From contig JALHPU010000005.1 of NCBI GenBank assembly GCA_022842325.1, forward strand, positions 1 through 64,000: 64,000 nt of DNA, written 5' to 3'. Origin of the DNA: Sulfuritalea sp. (GTDB lineage: Bacteria; Pseudomonadota; Gammaproteobacteria; Burkholderiales; Rhodocyclaceae). The stretch's first letter is position 1. Every line of letters begins with the position of its first letter. This document shows positions 1 to 10,230 of this stretch, in pieces. Both the position numbers and the translations under genes were made by a program. A model generated the notes under the pieces. It saw only the letters and a program-made list of their open reading frames with translations. It was not told the origin of the DNA and searched no databases.

Positions 1-1130
1 CAGCAGGAACAGGTCGTCGCCGGCACTGCCGATCACGTTGTCGGTACCGCTGCCGCCGACGATGATGTCGTTGCCGGCGCTGCCGGTGATGGCGTCGTTC
101 CCCGCCCCGCCATCGACCAGGGCGATGCCGACCAGTTCGGTCGCCGAGAAGTCCAGGGTATCGCTGCTTCCCGTACCGGCGATGACATCGTTGCCGCCAT
201 TACCGTCGATCTTCTCGACCGTCGCTGCGCCGCTGAAGTTGTACATGCGGAAGGTGTCATCGCCGGCGCTGCCTTGCAGGATGTCGTAACCGTGACCGCC
301 CTCGAAGCGGTCGTAACCGCCGTCGGTGCCGCTCAGCAGGAACAGGTCGTCGCCGGCACTGCCGATCACGTTGTCGGTACCGCTGCCGCCGACGATGATG
401 TCGTTGCCGGCGCTGCCGGTGATGGCGTCGTTGCCGGCGCCGCCGTCGATCAGAGCGATGCCTGCCAGTTCGGTCGCCGAGAAGTCCAGGGTATCGCTGC
501 TTCCCGTACCGGCGATGACGTCGTTGCCGCCATTACCGTCGATCTTCTCGACCGTCGCTGCGCCGCTGAAGTTGTACATGCGGAAGGTGTCGTCGCCGCT
601 GCTGCCTTGCACGATGTCGTAGCCGTCGCCACCCTTGAAGCGGTCGTAACCCGTATCGGTGCCGGTGACGAGGAATACGTCGTCGCCGGCGCCGCCCTTG
701 AGGTTGTCGGTCCCCGCTCCGCCGACGATGATGTCGCTGCCGGCGCTGCCGGTGATGGCGTCGTTGCCGCCGCCGCCGTCGATCAGGGCGATACCGGTCA
801 GTTCGGTCGCCGAGAAGTCCAGCGTGTCGCTGCTGCCGGTGCCGGCGATGACGTCGTTGCCGCCGTTGCCGTCAATCTTCTCGACCGTGGCCAATGCAGC
901 GAACTGGTACATGCGGAAGGTATCGTCGCCGCTGCTGCCTTGCAGGATGTCGTAACCGGCGCCGCCTGCGAAACGGTCATAACCCGCGTCGGTGCCGGTG
1001 ACGAGGAACACGTCGTTGCCGGCGCCACCCTGGAGGTCGTCGGTCCCCGCTCCGCCGACGATGATGTCCTTGCCGGAGCTGCCGGTGATGGCGTCGTTGC
1101 CGGCGCCACCGTCGATCAGGGGAACGCCGA
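1..1130 (-). repeat. Tandem 333-bp (111-residue) repeats inside the RTX gene
   Basis: The sequence repeats with a period of 333 bp: matching points are seen at 1, 334, 667 and 1000. Each unit encodes about 111 residues with two RTX clusters (GSAGNDIIVGG-type) separated by a segment containing TLDFSATELVG. The first two units are nearly identical at DNA level and the next two are more diverged. The array continues beyond the left edge of the window, so copy number is unknown. Such near-identical units are prone to slippage and to assembly collapse. Confidence 0.9.
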
Positions 1131-4100
1131 CCAAGATGCTTGCTGCGTAGTTCAGCGTATCGCTGCCAGCCGTACCACGCAGGTGCTGGCCGATCGCGAG
1201 GCTGAACTCGGCCTGCGCCGACAGCCCGCCGCGATCGGTGGCGGTCAGGCGCAAGGCCAATACGCCGGCATCGCCAGCCACGGGGGTGCCGCTGAAAGTT
1301 TGGGTCGCAGCGTCGAAAACCAGCCAGGCCGGCAAAGCCGTCCCATCGGCCAGTGTCGCGGTGAAACTCAGGCTGTCGCCGGCATCGCTGTCGGCAAAGC
1401 TGCCGGCCGGCACCGCCCAGGCAAACGCCAGGTCCTGCGTCGCAGATTGATCGCCGATGGGGGCGACCAGAACGGGCGCCTGATTGCTGCTCGCCACGGT
1501 GAAGCTGAATATACCGGCCGCGCTCGCCCCCGCCGCGTCGGTGGCGGTAACCCGCAGGCTCAGGCTGCCGACTGCATCATCGGGCGGTGTAGCACTGAGG
1601 TTGCCGGTCGCCGCGTCGAACACCAGCCAATCGGGCAAGGGACTGCCGTCGGCCAGCGTCGCCGACCAGGACAGGCGATCGCCATCCGGATCGGTCAACA
1701 TGGATGCCCCAAGCGAGCGGCTGAATGCCTCGCCCGTCCAGGCTTCGAGGTCTTCCGCGACGAACACCGGAGCCGCATTGTCGGCCCAGATGGCGGCGTC
1801 GATTTGCTCGCTGTCCCACTCGGAGTCGTCCGCGCCCCAGTAAAAGTACTCGATGCGTGACGCTGCCGTGTCCGAGAACCAGTTCCGCACCAGCATCGAG
1901 GCATCCGTCCCGTCGACCGAAATCAGCAAGTCGTCGCCATCGCCGGCATAGCGATCGAATCGAAGTTGTTCGGGAAGAATCGAAGCGGCGATGCCCAGGC
2001 TATCCAACTCGCCACCATCAGGTGATTCAACGATGATGTCGTCCCCTCCCTGCCGGCGGAACACGTAGTAATCGCTGCCAGCCCCACCCTCCAGCAAGTC
2101 GTTACCGTTACCCGTGTTGAACCAGTCGTACCCGTCGCCGCCGACCATGTGATCGTTGCCGCCGACGCCGTTGAACACGTCCTCTCCGCCGTTGCCGACC
2201 ATCAGATCGTCGCCGAATGTTCCGACCAGCCAATCGTCGTCCGCGCTTCCAAGCGTGGCGGCGACGGCGTCGATGACGAAGGACGGCGTCCAGACACTCC
2301 CGTCGTCGAAAGCCACAGAGGGCGCGAACGCGTACTCGTCCCAGTACATGATGGAATCACCCGTAGCCGACAGCGAGAACACCAGATCGCCATCGTTCAA
2401 CGAAATTTCGACATCCTCCTGTGCAATCCCCTCACCGAAACGGATGACGTTGCTTTCCGGCCCCGCGTCCGAATCGCCGTCGTCGAACTCGGAAATAATG
2501 TCCTGGCCGTCGCCGGCGCTGAACTGGTAAGCATCGCTGCCGGAACCGCCTGCGAGATAGTCGTCGCCCAACCCTCCCGTCAGGACGTCGTTGCCGGCGT
2601 AGCCATAAATTTCGTCACCCGCCATCGACCCGACAAGCACATCGTCGCCATCGCTACCATCGAGTACGACGCCGACGCCCGCCCTGACGCTGAGCGTCGC
2701 TTCATCCCAAACACTGCCGTCGGCGAACACCACGGCGGAAATTCTTGCCCCCGTGGGATAGAACCAGTTCTGCAAGGTGAGCGTCTCGCCGCTGTCGATA
2801 ATCGTCAGCAGCAGATCGTCACCGTTCGCCACGACCTCAAGGTCATCGGGAGCTATGTCGCCGGCAAAGCGGATGACATCCACGTCGCCTTCGGCCGACC
2901 CGTCGATCTCGCCGTCCTGCAGGATCAGGTCATGTCCGTCGCCACGCCCGAAGCGGTAGACGTCGTTTCCAGGCCCGCCGGTGACCACATCGTCGCCCGC
3001 GCCGCCGATCAGGAGGTCGTCGCCCGCGGCGCCGGCCAGTAGGTCGTCACCACCCAGTCCCTTGATCAGATCGTTGCTCGCGCTGCCCTGCAAATCATCG
3101 AAGTCCTCGGTACCCGCCATCAGGAATGGCGCAGTATCGAGTACCGACGAATCCCATACCGTTCCGTCGGCAAACTCCACCCGGCTGATCGGCATGCCAA
3201 GCTCCGCGCCGCTTACCTGGACGGAATCCCCGGTTTGGCCAATCGTCAGCCGCAAGCCTGCCGCATTCCTTTCGAGCATGACATCCGCCGGATTGATTCC
3301 GGTTCCCAGGCGGATTGCATCTGCATCCCCCAGCCCTGCACCCGACTGGTCAATGACATCCTGGCCGTCACCGCGCCCGAACAGGAACACGTCGCTGCCC
3401 TGGCCGCCGGACAGGAGGTCGTCGCCGATGCCGCCCTCGATTTCGTCCGCACCTTCGAACCCGTGAATTTCGTCGGCGCCGGCCAGGCCTTGAATCGACT
3501 CGGCGGCACTTGCGCCAAGAAGCACGTCGCCCGCCGCGGTTCCGATGATCCGGGGCAACGGCACCTTTTCCGCCAGGATAGTTTCGCCCCACACCGTCCC
3601 GTCGGCAAACTGAACGCCGCGAACCCTGTTCGCCGGCGAAACCAGCCAGTCCTGCAAAACCAGGCGGTCATCCGTGTCGGCGATGATCAATACCAGGTCA
3701 TCGCCGGAGCGATCCACCACCACATCGGTCGATGCGATGCCATATTTCATGCGGACGTAATCCATGTCGGTATCCGCCGAACCCGACTGGTCGATGACCG
3801 TGGCCACATCCCGCAACGCGCGTTGTATGTATTGGTCGGGGTCCCAGCCATCGCGGAAAATCCATTCCGCGCCATCGCCACGACCGAACACGTAGCTGTC
3901 GTCACCGGCGCCGCCGGCCAGACTCCGCACGCCGGAACCTGCAAACAGGGTATCGTCGCCGCTGCCTCCAAACAACTGGACGTAGTTCCCAAGCCCGCGC
4001 AGTTGGTCGTCGCCATCGGTGCCATCGGAACTGCCTACGGATTTGAAGGGTACGCTCAGGTCAAACTGCGTGCCGGACCATACGGTTCCGTCGGAAAACT

Positions 4101-7100
4101 CAATGGCGGATAGCGGATGAATGCCGCCGCCATACCAGGATTTCACGACCACGAGATCGCCACTGTCGGCAATTTCCAGATAAAGATTCTGGTCATCGCG
4201 GAACACCGCGACATCGGATGGCAACACGTCATCGGCGAAGCGCAGCACATCAAAATCGCTCGCGGCGGCACCGGTCTGGTCGATCACGTCCTGCCCGCTG
4301 CCGCGACCGAAGCGGTAGGTGTCGCTTCCGGCGGCGCCGACGAGCACATCGTTGCCCTGCCCGCCATCAATGACATCGTCGCCCGCGCCCAGAATAAGCG
4401 TGTCGTTCCAGGTCGAACCCACTACAGTCTGGCTGTCATCCAAGCTGTCCAGCAGCTGGGAAATCGTCACCCACGTGCCATCGCTGAACGAAACCTGTTC
4501 GATTCCGGTACCAACCGGATCGTCGACTCCGGCTATCTGAATTCTTGCGCCCGTTCCCTCCGGCGTCAGCAACTGCAGGAACCGCGAATCCGGAGATACC
4601 CAGGAGCCTAGGGCATCGTTCGACGTGCGGAGAACGCGGAGGGACTCCATCGTGATCCCGGGCCCGAAAATCACTTCATCGGAACAATCGATTTCGTCGC
4701 TACCGGAATCAACAATGGTATCGACTGAATCTTCATCGAGCAGCAGATAGACATTGCGGTCCCTTCCGCCGATGAGTCTGTCCCGCCCCCGTCCGCCGAT
4801 CATGATCTCCTCGCCTCTGGACGACTCGCCGCCAGAGATCAACTGGTCATTGCCTTCATTGCCGTAAACAAACACCGGGAGATCCATGCCATCGAAGTGG
4901 TAGCGAGCATCGTTGTCGATGACCAACAGATCGTTCCCAATGCCGCCATCCAGATTGATGCCCCCAACGGCATCGTCGCCGGCCCCAAGGAAAGAAACCG
5001 GGGTTGTATAGGTATTGGCGACGTCGATCACTTGCTTGTGGACAGTAATCGTCTCCCCAGCAGGCTGTGGCGGAACGGATGATGCATCCGGATAAACCCA
5101 TATTCCCTGCAGCTTGCCGCCGGGATACGTGACAACAGTCGTCGTGGCGCCCTCGGGCAAGCGCATTCCAACTGTTCCCGCGATTGAATATGCCGGGACA
5201 AAGTAGGGTTTCGAGGAAAATTCCGGTTGTGGTTGATCCCACTGATCCAAAGGCATTCTGGACGAAAAGTCCAGCTGGCGAATGAGCATCGGCATGCTTG
5301 CATCCGACGCCTGGTACATCTCCGAAACAAGTTCCGGCAGGGAAAACGTGTATGGGTAGCGGTACGACGGCACCGCGAACCCGCTGCCGGAACTGTCGTC
5401 GCCATCCCCGGTTTCGAAATTCCCCGCCGCGAGCGACGCAGATTCTGTCTTCGAGTAAAAGGCCGTCGACAATCCCCAGGTTTCCATCCATGTACTGGAT
5501 CGCCGCGCCACGCCATCGTCGCCGATACCGAAACCCTGGTTCACATGCCACGCAGTCCAGCCGGATACCCAACGCTCGCGGAACTGGGCGATGAACTCGC
5601 TGCCGTTGCTCGCCTGGACGCCGACACCTTGCAGGAATACATCCATATCCCGCACCGCGCCATCGGCCGTCTTCACCGTCCAGTTTGTCGCCGCATCCGG
5701 ATCGGTGTAGTACCCGGCGATGCGCAGGACATCATTGCCGACCCGTGTGGCGAGCAGCAAATCGTCGCCTTCCTGCCGCGCCGCCAACATGAATGCATTG
5801 GTTCCCGCCATCAGTTCGAGCGTCGAAGCCTCCCCTCCGGATTCGATCACAGTGTCCTGCCCCATGCCGACACCGAAGCGATAGGTGTCGCCCCCGCTCC
5901 CTCCCGCCAGGGCATCGTTGCCCGCGCCCCCATCGAGCAGATCTGCGCCGGCATCGCCATTAAGCACGTCATTTCCCAGTCCGCCGTAGAGCCTGTCGGC
6001 GCCGTCGCCCCCAGTGAGGACATCATTGCCGGCCCCGCCGCCGATCAGGTCGTCGCCCGCAAAGCCGGCGAACACCTCGTCGGCGGCGCTGCCCTGCAGA
6101 TTCACCGCCGGCAACGCCGCCAGCAACTGCGCCGTACTCCATGTCGTACCATCGGCGAAGGCAAATGAAGTCACGCGACCCAGTTCGCCCTCCATGATGG
6201 ACAACCGGTCGCCGTTGCCAAACTCCAGGTCCAGATAGCGCTGTCCGTCCTCGGCCAGGGACTGCGCGACGCTCATGCCCGCCGCCGTCAGCCCAGCACC
6301 GAACTGGACGGTGTTCACGCCCTCGAAATCCTGGATCACGTCCTGTCCATCGCCGGCGTTGAAGCGGTAGACGTCATTGCCCGCACCGCCGATCAGCAGA
6401 TCGTCGCCCGCGCCGCCACTGATTCGGTCATCGACGTTGGTGCCCAACAGCAGGTCGGCCTCGTTCCCACCGGTGATATCGAAGCCCTTGGCCATCAGCT
6501 CCTCATAACTCAGGGTACCGCCAGACTCTCCTGAGCTTGTCGATGGATCCCCCAAGGGGACTTCCTGCGGGGCGTCGAACTCGATGCGATCGAATGGCCG
6601 CACCGCGCCCACGTTCGCCGCATTGAAGGTGGCGAACCGCAGCGCATCGGCGGCATCCGTGCCGACCCGCAGCACCAGTTCGCGGTTCGCCCCCAGGTGC
6701 AGGGACAGGTCGTCCGCCGTCACCCCGGAGAGCTTGAGCACGTTGCCGGCGATGGCATCGGTTTGCACCCAATCGCTGCCGTCGCCCACGCTGTAGTGAA
6801 TCGTGTTGGCGGTGCCATACACCCGCAGCGCGTCGTTGCCGCGCCCGCCGGAAACGACGGCGTGGCCGGCCACGGCGAAGAGGCTGTCGTCGGTCTTGCC
6901 GCCGGTGAGGTGCAGATGGCCCGCAGCATCGCTGCCGGCGTACAGCCCATTGCCGAATTCGCCGACGAACTGGGTGTAGCTCAGCGTTTTTGCCGTATCA
7001 CCAGCGCCGACTATGTAGTGCTCCACGCCACCGGCCAGGCCGTCCGCAATGGTGACGACGTCGTCGCTGCCGTAATCGACGACCAGGTAATTGTCGGTAT

Positions 7101-10100
7101 CGGCAATCAGGTTGAGGGTGGCGGGCAGGACATCGGCGGCGAAACGGATCGTGTCGTCGCCGCCGTCGTCCAGGATCGTTTCGAACAGGGGAAGCTCGTC
7201 GGCGATCCGCCTGACCAGACCGTCACCCGCCTTCAACAGATAGACATCGTCGCCCAGCCCGCCGGCCAGGCCGTCGGTGCCGGCGCCGCCGGTGATGACG
7301 TCGTTGCCGTCCAGGCCCCAGATCAGGTCATCGCCGGCTTTGCCGTCGATCCGGTCATCCACCCCGGTGCCGTTGATCCCGTCGTCGCCGTCCGTGCCGT
7401 CGAGGTCGAAACCGCGCGCCAGCAGGCCTTCCCAACTCAGGCTGCTGCCGTCGGCGAACTGGAAGGAGGCGAAGCTTTGCGTGGCGAGCGGGTTGGCCTG
7501 GTCCCAGTTATCGATATGGATGGCGTCGCCATTGCCCAGGTCAAGCAGGAGCGAGCCGCAGCGCAGGATGATGCTGTTCGGGTCGAAGCCTGCGCCGAAG
7601 ACGAGGATGCTCTTCTCGGGGCCGTTGTCGTCGTCGTAGATCATGTCCACGCCGTCGCCTTTGTTGAAGATGTAGGTATCGCGGCCGGCGCCGCCGTAAA
7701 TCGTGTCAATGCCGCCTCCACCGATGAGGATGTCGTCGTTTTCGTCGCCGGTCAGGCTGTCAGCTTCCGCCCCGCCCTCCAGATAGTCACAGCCGATACC
7801 ACCCCAGAGGGTGTCGGCGCCACTGCCGCCCAGAATGATGTCGTTGCCTTCATTGCCGGCCAAGCGGTCGTTGCCGCCCTCGCCGAACACCACGTCGTTG
7901 CCGGCGCCGGCCCAGACGTAGTCGGTGCCTTCTCCGGCATAGATCACATCCACGCCGTCGGCCGCCGGCGCTTGCGGTAGCGCCGCCGGCTCAAAATGCC
8001 TGACGCCCTCCTGGTCGGCCACGGTCCATTCAAAGCTGGTCGCTACCCGGTCCATGTCCCCCAGGATGTCGTCGTCCCCGGCGCCGCCGATCAGGAGGTC
8101 GGCGCCACCTCCGCCCGACAGGACGTCATTGCCTTTGCCGCCGACCAGGGTGTCGTTGCCATCGCCCCCGGCCAGCCAGTCGCCGCGTTGTCCGGTGCCG
8201 CTGTCGGCGAGGTTGCCGTCGGCGATGGCGGTCGCCACACTGATTTTGCTGTCGGCATAGAGGCGGTCGTCGTCGCCGCCGCCGCTGAGAATGTCGGTCC
8301 CGGCCTTGCCTTCGAGGATGTTGCTGGCGCCGCTGCCGAACAGCTCGGGATTCTTGGTGGTGCCGTCGGCCAAGGTGGCTTGGGAGATATTGCTGCTGCT
8401 GGCGTTCCGGTAATAGACGTCGGTGCCGATGAAGTTGTCTGCGCCGTTGCCGGTGAGCGTGGGGAGGTTGGCGTCGGCCAGCGGGCCGGCCAGGGTGAGG
8501 TCAAAGCTGCCGCCCGTGGCGTGGTCGCGGATGAGGATATTGCCGTCGATCAGCAGGGTGTTGGGCTCGGGCCGGACATAGAGGTGGTTGCCATCGGCGC
8601 TGCGATGGACGCGGGCATCGCCGTACTGGGCGCCGCCGGTAAGGATCTCGCCATCGACGGCGAGGGTGTTTTGTCCTTCGCTGTCGAGAAGGGTGTCGAG
8701 GCCGTCGCCGGTGCTGTAGACGTAGGTGTCGTTGCCGGCACCGCCGAGCAGGACGTCGTTGCCGCCCTTGCCCTGCAGCAGGTCGGCGCCGCCGTTGCCG
8801 ACGAGGAGGTCGGCACCGGTCCCGCCAACGAGGCCGTCGCTCTCCTTGCCGCCGAGCAGGAAGGCGTTGCGGTTCTGGGTGTCGGTGGTGTTGAGGGCGG
8901 TGGTGCCGGCCTGGACATACCAGTCGCGCAGGATCGGCAGCATGCCCTTGATGAGGGCGCGTTCGGCGGGGGTGAAGGCTGTGGCGAGATAGCTCTGGAA
9001 GTACTTGTCGCCCTTGGCTGCATTCTTGGCGTCGGCGAAGTCGTTACGGTCGAACCGGATGCCACCGCCGTCGATATCATTGAAGAGTACTTTGTTGTCG
9101 CCGGTGCTGGCTTCGGTTTCGTCGTAGTACTTCTGCATGGCGAAGGCGGTCAGCGCCTTGCTCAGGTTGTTCAGGGCCGGATTCCACAGGTTGCCGTCGC
9201 TCAGCGTCAGGCCGCCGTCTTGGGCGAGCTTCCAGAGGTCAGTGGTGAAGCGGGTGAGCATGGAGTCGGCGGTGACAACGCCTACGGTGACCCCATTCAC
9301 CACATTGGGCGCATTTCCAAACTCATGGCGTACGAGTCGTTCGAGAAAATTCTCATCGAATGTGTCCGTCGATCTCGCATACAGATTCGCATCGACAAGC
9401 ATCGCCAGCAGATCGGTGAGCTTGTAGCTGAGCTTGCTAAGGGACTTTTCCTCGCCCAAACTTTGCTCGGTTTGCAGGAAAGCGATAAGCAGCGATTGAG
9501 CATGGAGATCGATGCCATTCGCTGTCGTAGGCGCGTGTCGGATGGTCGACGGAAGATTGCCGATGATGTTCTGCCACGAAAATACGGGCCAATCCGATAG
9601 AAACTCGCCGTCCACTCGGGTCGAATTGATCAACTGTGCATTGGGTATTCCGCCAAACTCTTGGCGAAGTGCGAGAAAATTACTTAACGGGGACAATTCC
9701 GATTCCGTGTACCCGCCAGCGAGCAGGTCAGCCTTCAGTTTGGTCGCGACGTCGGGAGGAATACTCAAAGGATTCCACAGAGCCTGCGCCGATTTGGCAA
9801 AGGGTGCCTGGTCGAATGTGTTGGCCTGTATACCCAAAAACACGCCAACCAATGCAGCCAACCCGCCGCCCAAAGAATGGCCGGTAAGCGTAATCGTGGC
9901 GCTGGGGTTTTCCCGCTTCCTGTCCAGATAATACCGGACCGCTTGCAGTAGCTGGTCGTCGCTGCCACCCACCGCAAGAGCGACGTCTGTCGCGAAATCG
10001 ACAGCCATTCCCAGTGCATTCTTCGGACCGAGGAGCGTTCCAGGATAGGTACCGGCGTAAGAGATGACGAGTTCGGCGCCGCGAGTGAACGTGGAGGCTT

Positions 10101-10230
10101 CAAAGCCGCTCCGTTGCACCTCCATTTTCCCTATACTCCATCCATCTGGCACGGGAAACTTGTTGATATCTCGGCGCGTGGAAATGTAGGAAGCGGCTGC
10201 CATCAATGCATATTGGATTGGTGTTGGCAT
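1..10230 (-). CDS. Giant RTX exoprotein with N-terminal lipase-like domain (3' end outside window)
   Basis: The frame opens with ATG at 10230 (AAGGGG ribosome site seven bases upstream, in-frame TGA about 30 bases before it) and stays open to base 1, so at least 3410 codons are present and the C-terminus with its secretion signal is missing. Residues 1-280 resemble class 3 lipases: the nucleophile elbow GHSLGGG places Ser at residue 119, and Asp213 and His243 are candidate partners. From about residue 455 there are many blocks of the calcium-binding nonapeptide GGxGxDxxx, with haemolysin-related domains between them (for example near residues 880-935 and 1310-1370, pattern LDLxxGNGD...FADGTxW). 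Residues 2840-3030 hold two cadherin-like/Ig domains, then long tandem RTX units. The stop codon of the upstream secreted protein overlaps this ATG (TAATG). HlyB and HlyD nearby make type I export likely. Lipase or phospholipase activity is inferred, not proven. Confidence 0.9.
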   Translation of the reverse strand, partial: MPTPIQYALMAAASYISTRRDINKFPVPDGWSIGKMEVQRSGFEASTFTRGAELVISYAGTYPGTLLGPKNALGMAVDFATDVALAVGGSDDQLLQAVRYYLDRKRENPSATITLTGHSLGGGLAALVGVFLGIQANTFDQAPFAKSAQALWNPLSIPPDVATKLKADLLAGGYTESELSPLSNFLALRQEFGGIPNAQLINSTRVDGEFLSDWPVFSWQNIIGNLPSTIRHAPTTANGIDLHAQSLLIAFLQTEQSLGEEKSLSKLSYKLTDLLAMLVDANLYARSTDTFDENFLERLVRHEFGNAPNVVNGVTVGVVTADSMLTRFTTDLWKLAQDGGLTLSDGNLWNPALNNLSKALTAFAMQKYYDETEASTGDNKVLFNDIDGGGIRFDRNDFADAKNAAKGDKYFQSYLATAFTPAERALIKGMLPILRDWYVQAGTTALNTTDTQNRNAFLLGGKESDGLVGGTGADLLVGNGGADLLQGKGGNDVLLGGAGNDTYVYSTGDGLDTLLDSEGQNTLAVDGEILTGGAQYGDARVHRSADGNHLYVRPEPNTLLIDGNILIRDHATGGSFDLTLAGPLADANLPTLTGNGADNFIGTDVYYRNASSSNISQATLADGTTKNPELFGSGASNILEGKAGTDILSGGGDDDRLYADSKISVATAIADGNLADSGTGQRGDWLAGGDGNDTLVGGKGNDVLSGGGGADLLIGGAGDDDILGDMDRVATSFEWTVADQEGVRHFEPAALPQAPAADGVDVIYAGEGTDYVWAGAGNDVVFGEGGNDRLAGNEGNDIILGGSGADTLWGGIGCDYLEGGAEADSLTGDENDDILIGGGGIDTIYGGAGRDTYIFNKGDGVDMIYDDDNGPEKSILVFGAGFDPNSIILRCGSLLLDLGNGDAIHIDNWDQANPLATQSFASFQFADGSSLSWEGLLARGFDLDGTDGDDGINGTGVDDRIDGKAGDDLIWGLDGNDVITGGAGTDGLAGGLGDDVYLLKAGDGLVRRIADELPLFETILDDGGDDTIRFAADVLPATLNLIADTDNYLVVDYGSDDVVTIADGLAGGVEHYIVGAGDTAKTLSYTQFVGEFGNGLYAGSDAAGHLHLTGGKTDDSLFAVAGHAVVSGGRGNDALRVYGTANTIHYSVGDGSDWVQTDAIAGNVLKLSGVTADDLSLHLGANRELVLRVGTDAADALRFATFNAANVGAVRPFDRIEFDAPQEVPLGDPSTSSGESGGTLSYEELMAKGFDITGGNEADLLLGTNVDDRISGGAGDDLLIGGAGNDVYRFNAGDGQDVIQDFEGVNTVQFGAGLTAAGMSVAQSLAEDGQRYLDLEFGNGDRLSIMEGELGRVTSFAFADGTTWSTAQLLAALPAVNLQGSAADEVFAGFAGDDLIGGGAGNDVLTGGDGADRLYGGLGNDVLNGDAGADLLDGGAGNDALAGGSGGDTYRFGVGMGQDTVIESGGEASTLELMAGTNAFMLAARQEGDDLLLATRVGNDVLRIAGYYTDPDAATNWTVKTADGAVRDMDVFLQGVGVQASNGSEFIAQFRERWVSGWTAWHVNQGFGIGDDGVARRSSTWMETWGLSTAFYSKTESASLAAGNFETGDGDDSSGSGFAVPSYRYPYTFSLPELVSEMYQASDASMPMLIRQLDFSSRMPLDQWDQPQPEFSSKPYFVPAYSIAGTVGMRLPEGATTTVVTYPGGKLQGIWVYPDASSVPPQPAGETITVHKQVIDVANTYTTPVSFLGAGDDAVGGINLDGGIGNDLLVIDNDARYHFDGMDLPVFVYGNEGNDQLISGGESSRGEEIMIGGRGRDRLIGGRDRNVYLLLDEDSVDTIVDSGSDEIDCSDEVIFGPGITMESLRVLRTSNDALGSWVSPDSRFLQLLTPEGTGARIQIAGVDDPVGTGIEQVSFSDGTWVTISQLLDSLDDSQTVVGSTWNDTLILGAGDDVIDGGQGNDVLVGAAGSDTYRFGRGSGQDVIDQTGAAASDFDVLRFADDVLPSDVAVFRDDQNLYLEIADSGDLVVVKSWYGGGIHPLSAIEFSDGTVWSGTQFDLSVPFKSVGSSDGTDGDDQLRGLGNYVQLFGGSGDDTLFAGSGVRSLAGGAGDDSYVFGRGDGAEWIFRDGWDPDQYIQRALRDVATVIDQSGSADTDMDYVRMKYGIASTDVVVDRSGDDLVLIIADTDDRLVLQDWLVSPANRVRGVQFADGTVWGETILAEKVPLPRIIGTAAGDVLLGASAAESIQGLAGADEIHGFEGADEIEGGIGDDLLSGGQGSDVFLFGRGDGQDVIDQSGAGLGDADAIRLGTGINPADVMLERNAAGLRLTIGQTGDSVQVSGAELGMPISRVEFADGTVWDSSVLDTAPFLMAGTEDFDDLQGSASNDLIKGLGGDDLLAGAAGDDLLIGGAGDDVVTGGPGNDVYRFGRGDGHDLILQDGEIDGSAEGDVDVIRFAGDIAPDDLEVVANGDDLLLTIIDSGETLTLQNWFYPTGARISAVVFADGSVWDEATLSVRAGVGVVLDGSDGDDVLVGSMAGDEIYGYAGNDVLTGGLGDDYLAGGSGSDAYQFSAGDGQDIISEFDDGDSDAGPESNVIRFGEGIAQEDVEISLNDGDLVFSLSATGDSIMYWDEYAFAPSVAFDDGSVWTPSFVIDAVAATLGSADDDWLVGTFGDDLMVGNGGEDVFNGVGGNDHMVGGDGYDWFNTGNGNDLLEGGAGSDYYVFRRQGGDDIIVESPDGGELDSLGIAASILPEQLRFDRYAGDGDDLLISVDGTDASMLVRNWFSDTAASRIEYFYWGADDSEWDSEQIDAAIWADNAAPVFVAEDLEAWTGEAFSRSLGASMLTDPDGDRLSWSATLADGSPLPDWLVFDAATGNLSATPPDDAVGSLSLRVTATDAAGASAAGIFSFTVASSNQAPVLVAPIGDQSATQDLAFAWAVPAGSFADSDAGDSLSFTATLADGTALPAWLVFDAATQTFSGTPVAGDAGVLALRLTATDRGGLSAQAEFSLAIGQHLRGTAGSDTLNYAASILVGVPLIDGGAGNDAITGSSGKDIIVGGAGTDDLQGGAGNDVFLVTGTDAGYDRFAGGAGYDILQGSSGDDTFRMYQFAALATVEKIDGNGGNDVIAGTGSSDTLDFSATELTGIALIDGGGGNDAITGSAGSDIIVGGAGTDNLKGGAGDDVFLVTGTDTGYDRFKGGDGYDIVQGSSGDDTFRMYNFSGAATVEKIDGNGGNDVIAGTGSSDTLDFSATELAGIALIDGGAGNDAITGSAGNDIIVGGSGTDNVIGSAGDDLFLLSGTDGGYDRFEGGHGYDILQGSAGDDTFRMYNFSGAATVEKIDGNGGNDVIAGTGSSDTLDFSATELVGIALVDGGAGNDAITGSAGNDIIVGGSGTDNVIGSAGDDLFLL
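6992..7015 (-). repeat. Possible copy of dispersed AAAAGTCGGCG repeat inside the RTX gene
   Basis: The plus-strand bases GCCGTATCACCAGCGCCGAC match the core of the dispersed repeat with one difference, but the tail is CTATG rather than CTTTT and no pairing hairpin arm is evident. In the RTX frame it encodes VGAGDTA. It may be chance or an eroded copy. Confidence 0.4.

Noticed and set aside
274..9600. Long open frames on the plus strand across the first 9.6 kb, up to 534 codons
   Set aside because: They are codon-aligned antisense to the RTX gene, whose GC-rich GGxGxD repeats avoid stop triplets on the other strand. Their sequences are low-complexity Ala/Val/Asp and match no family.
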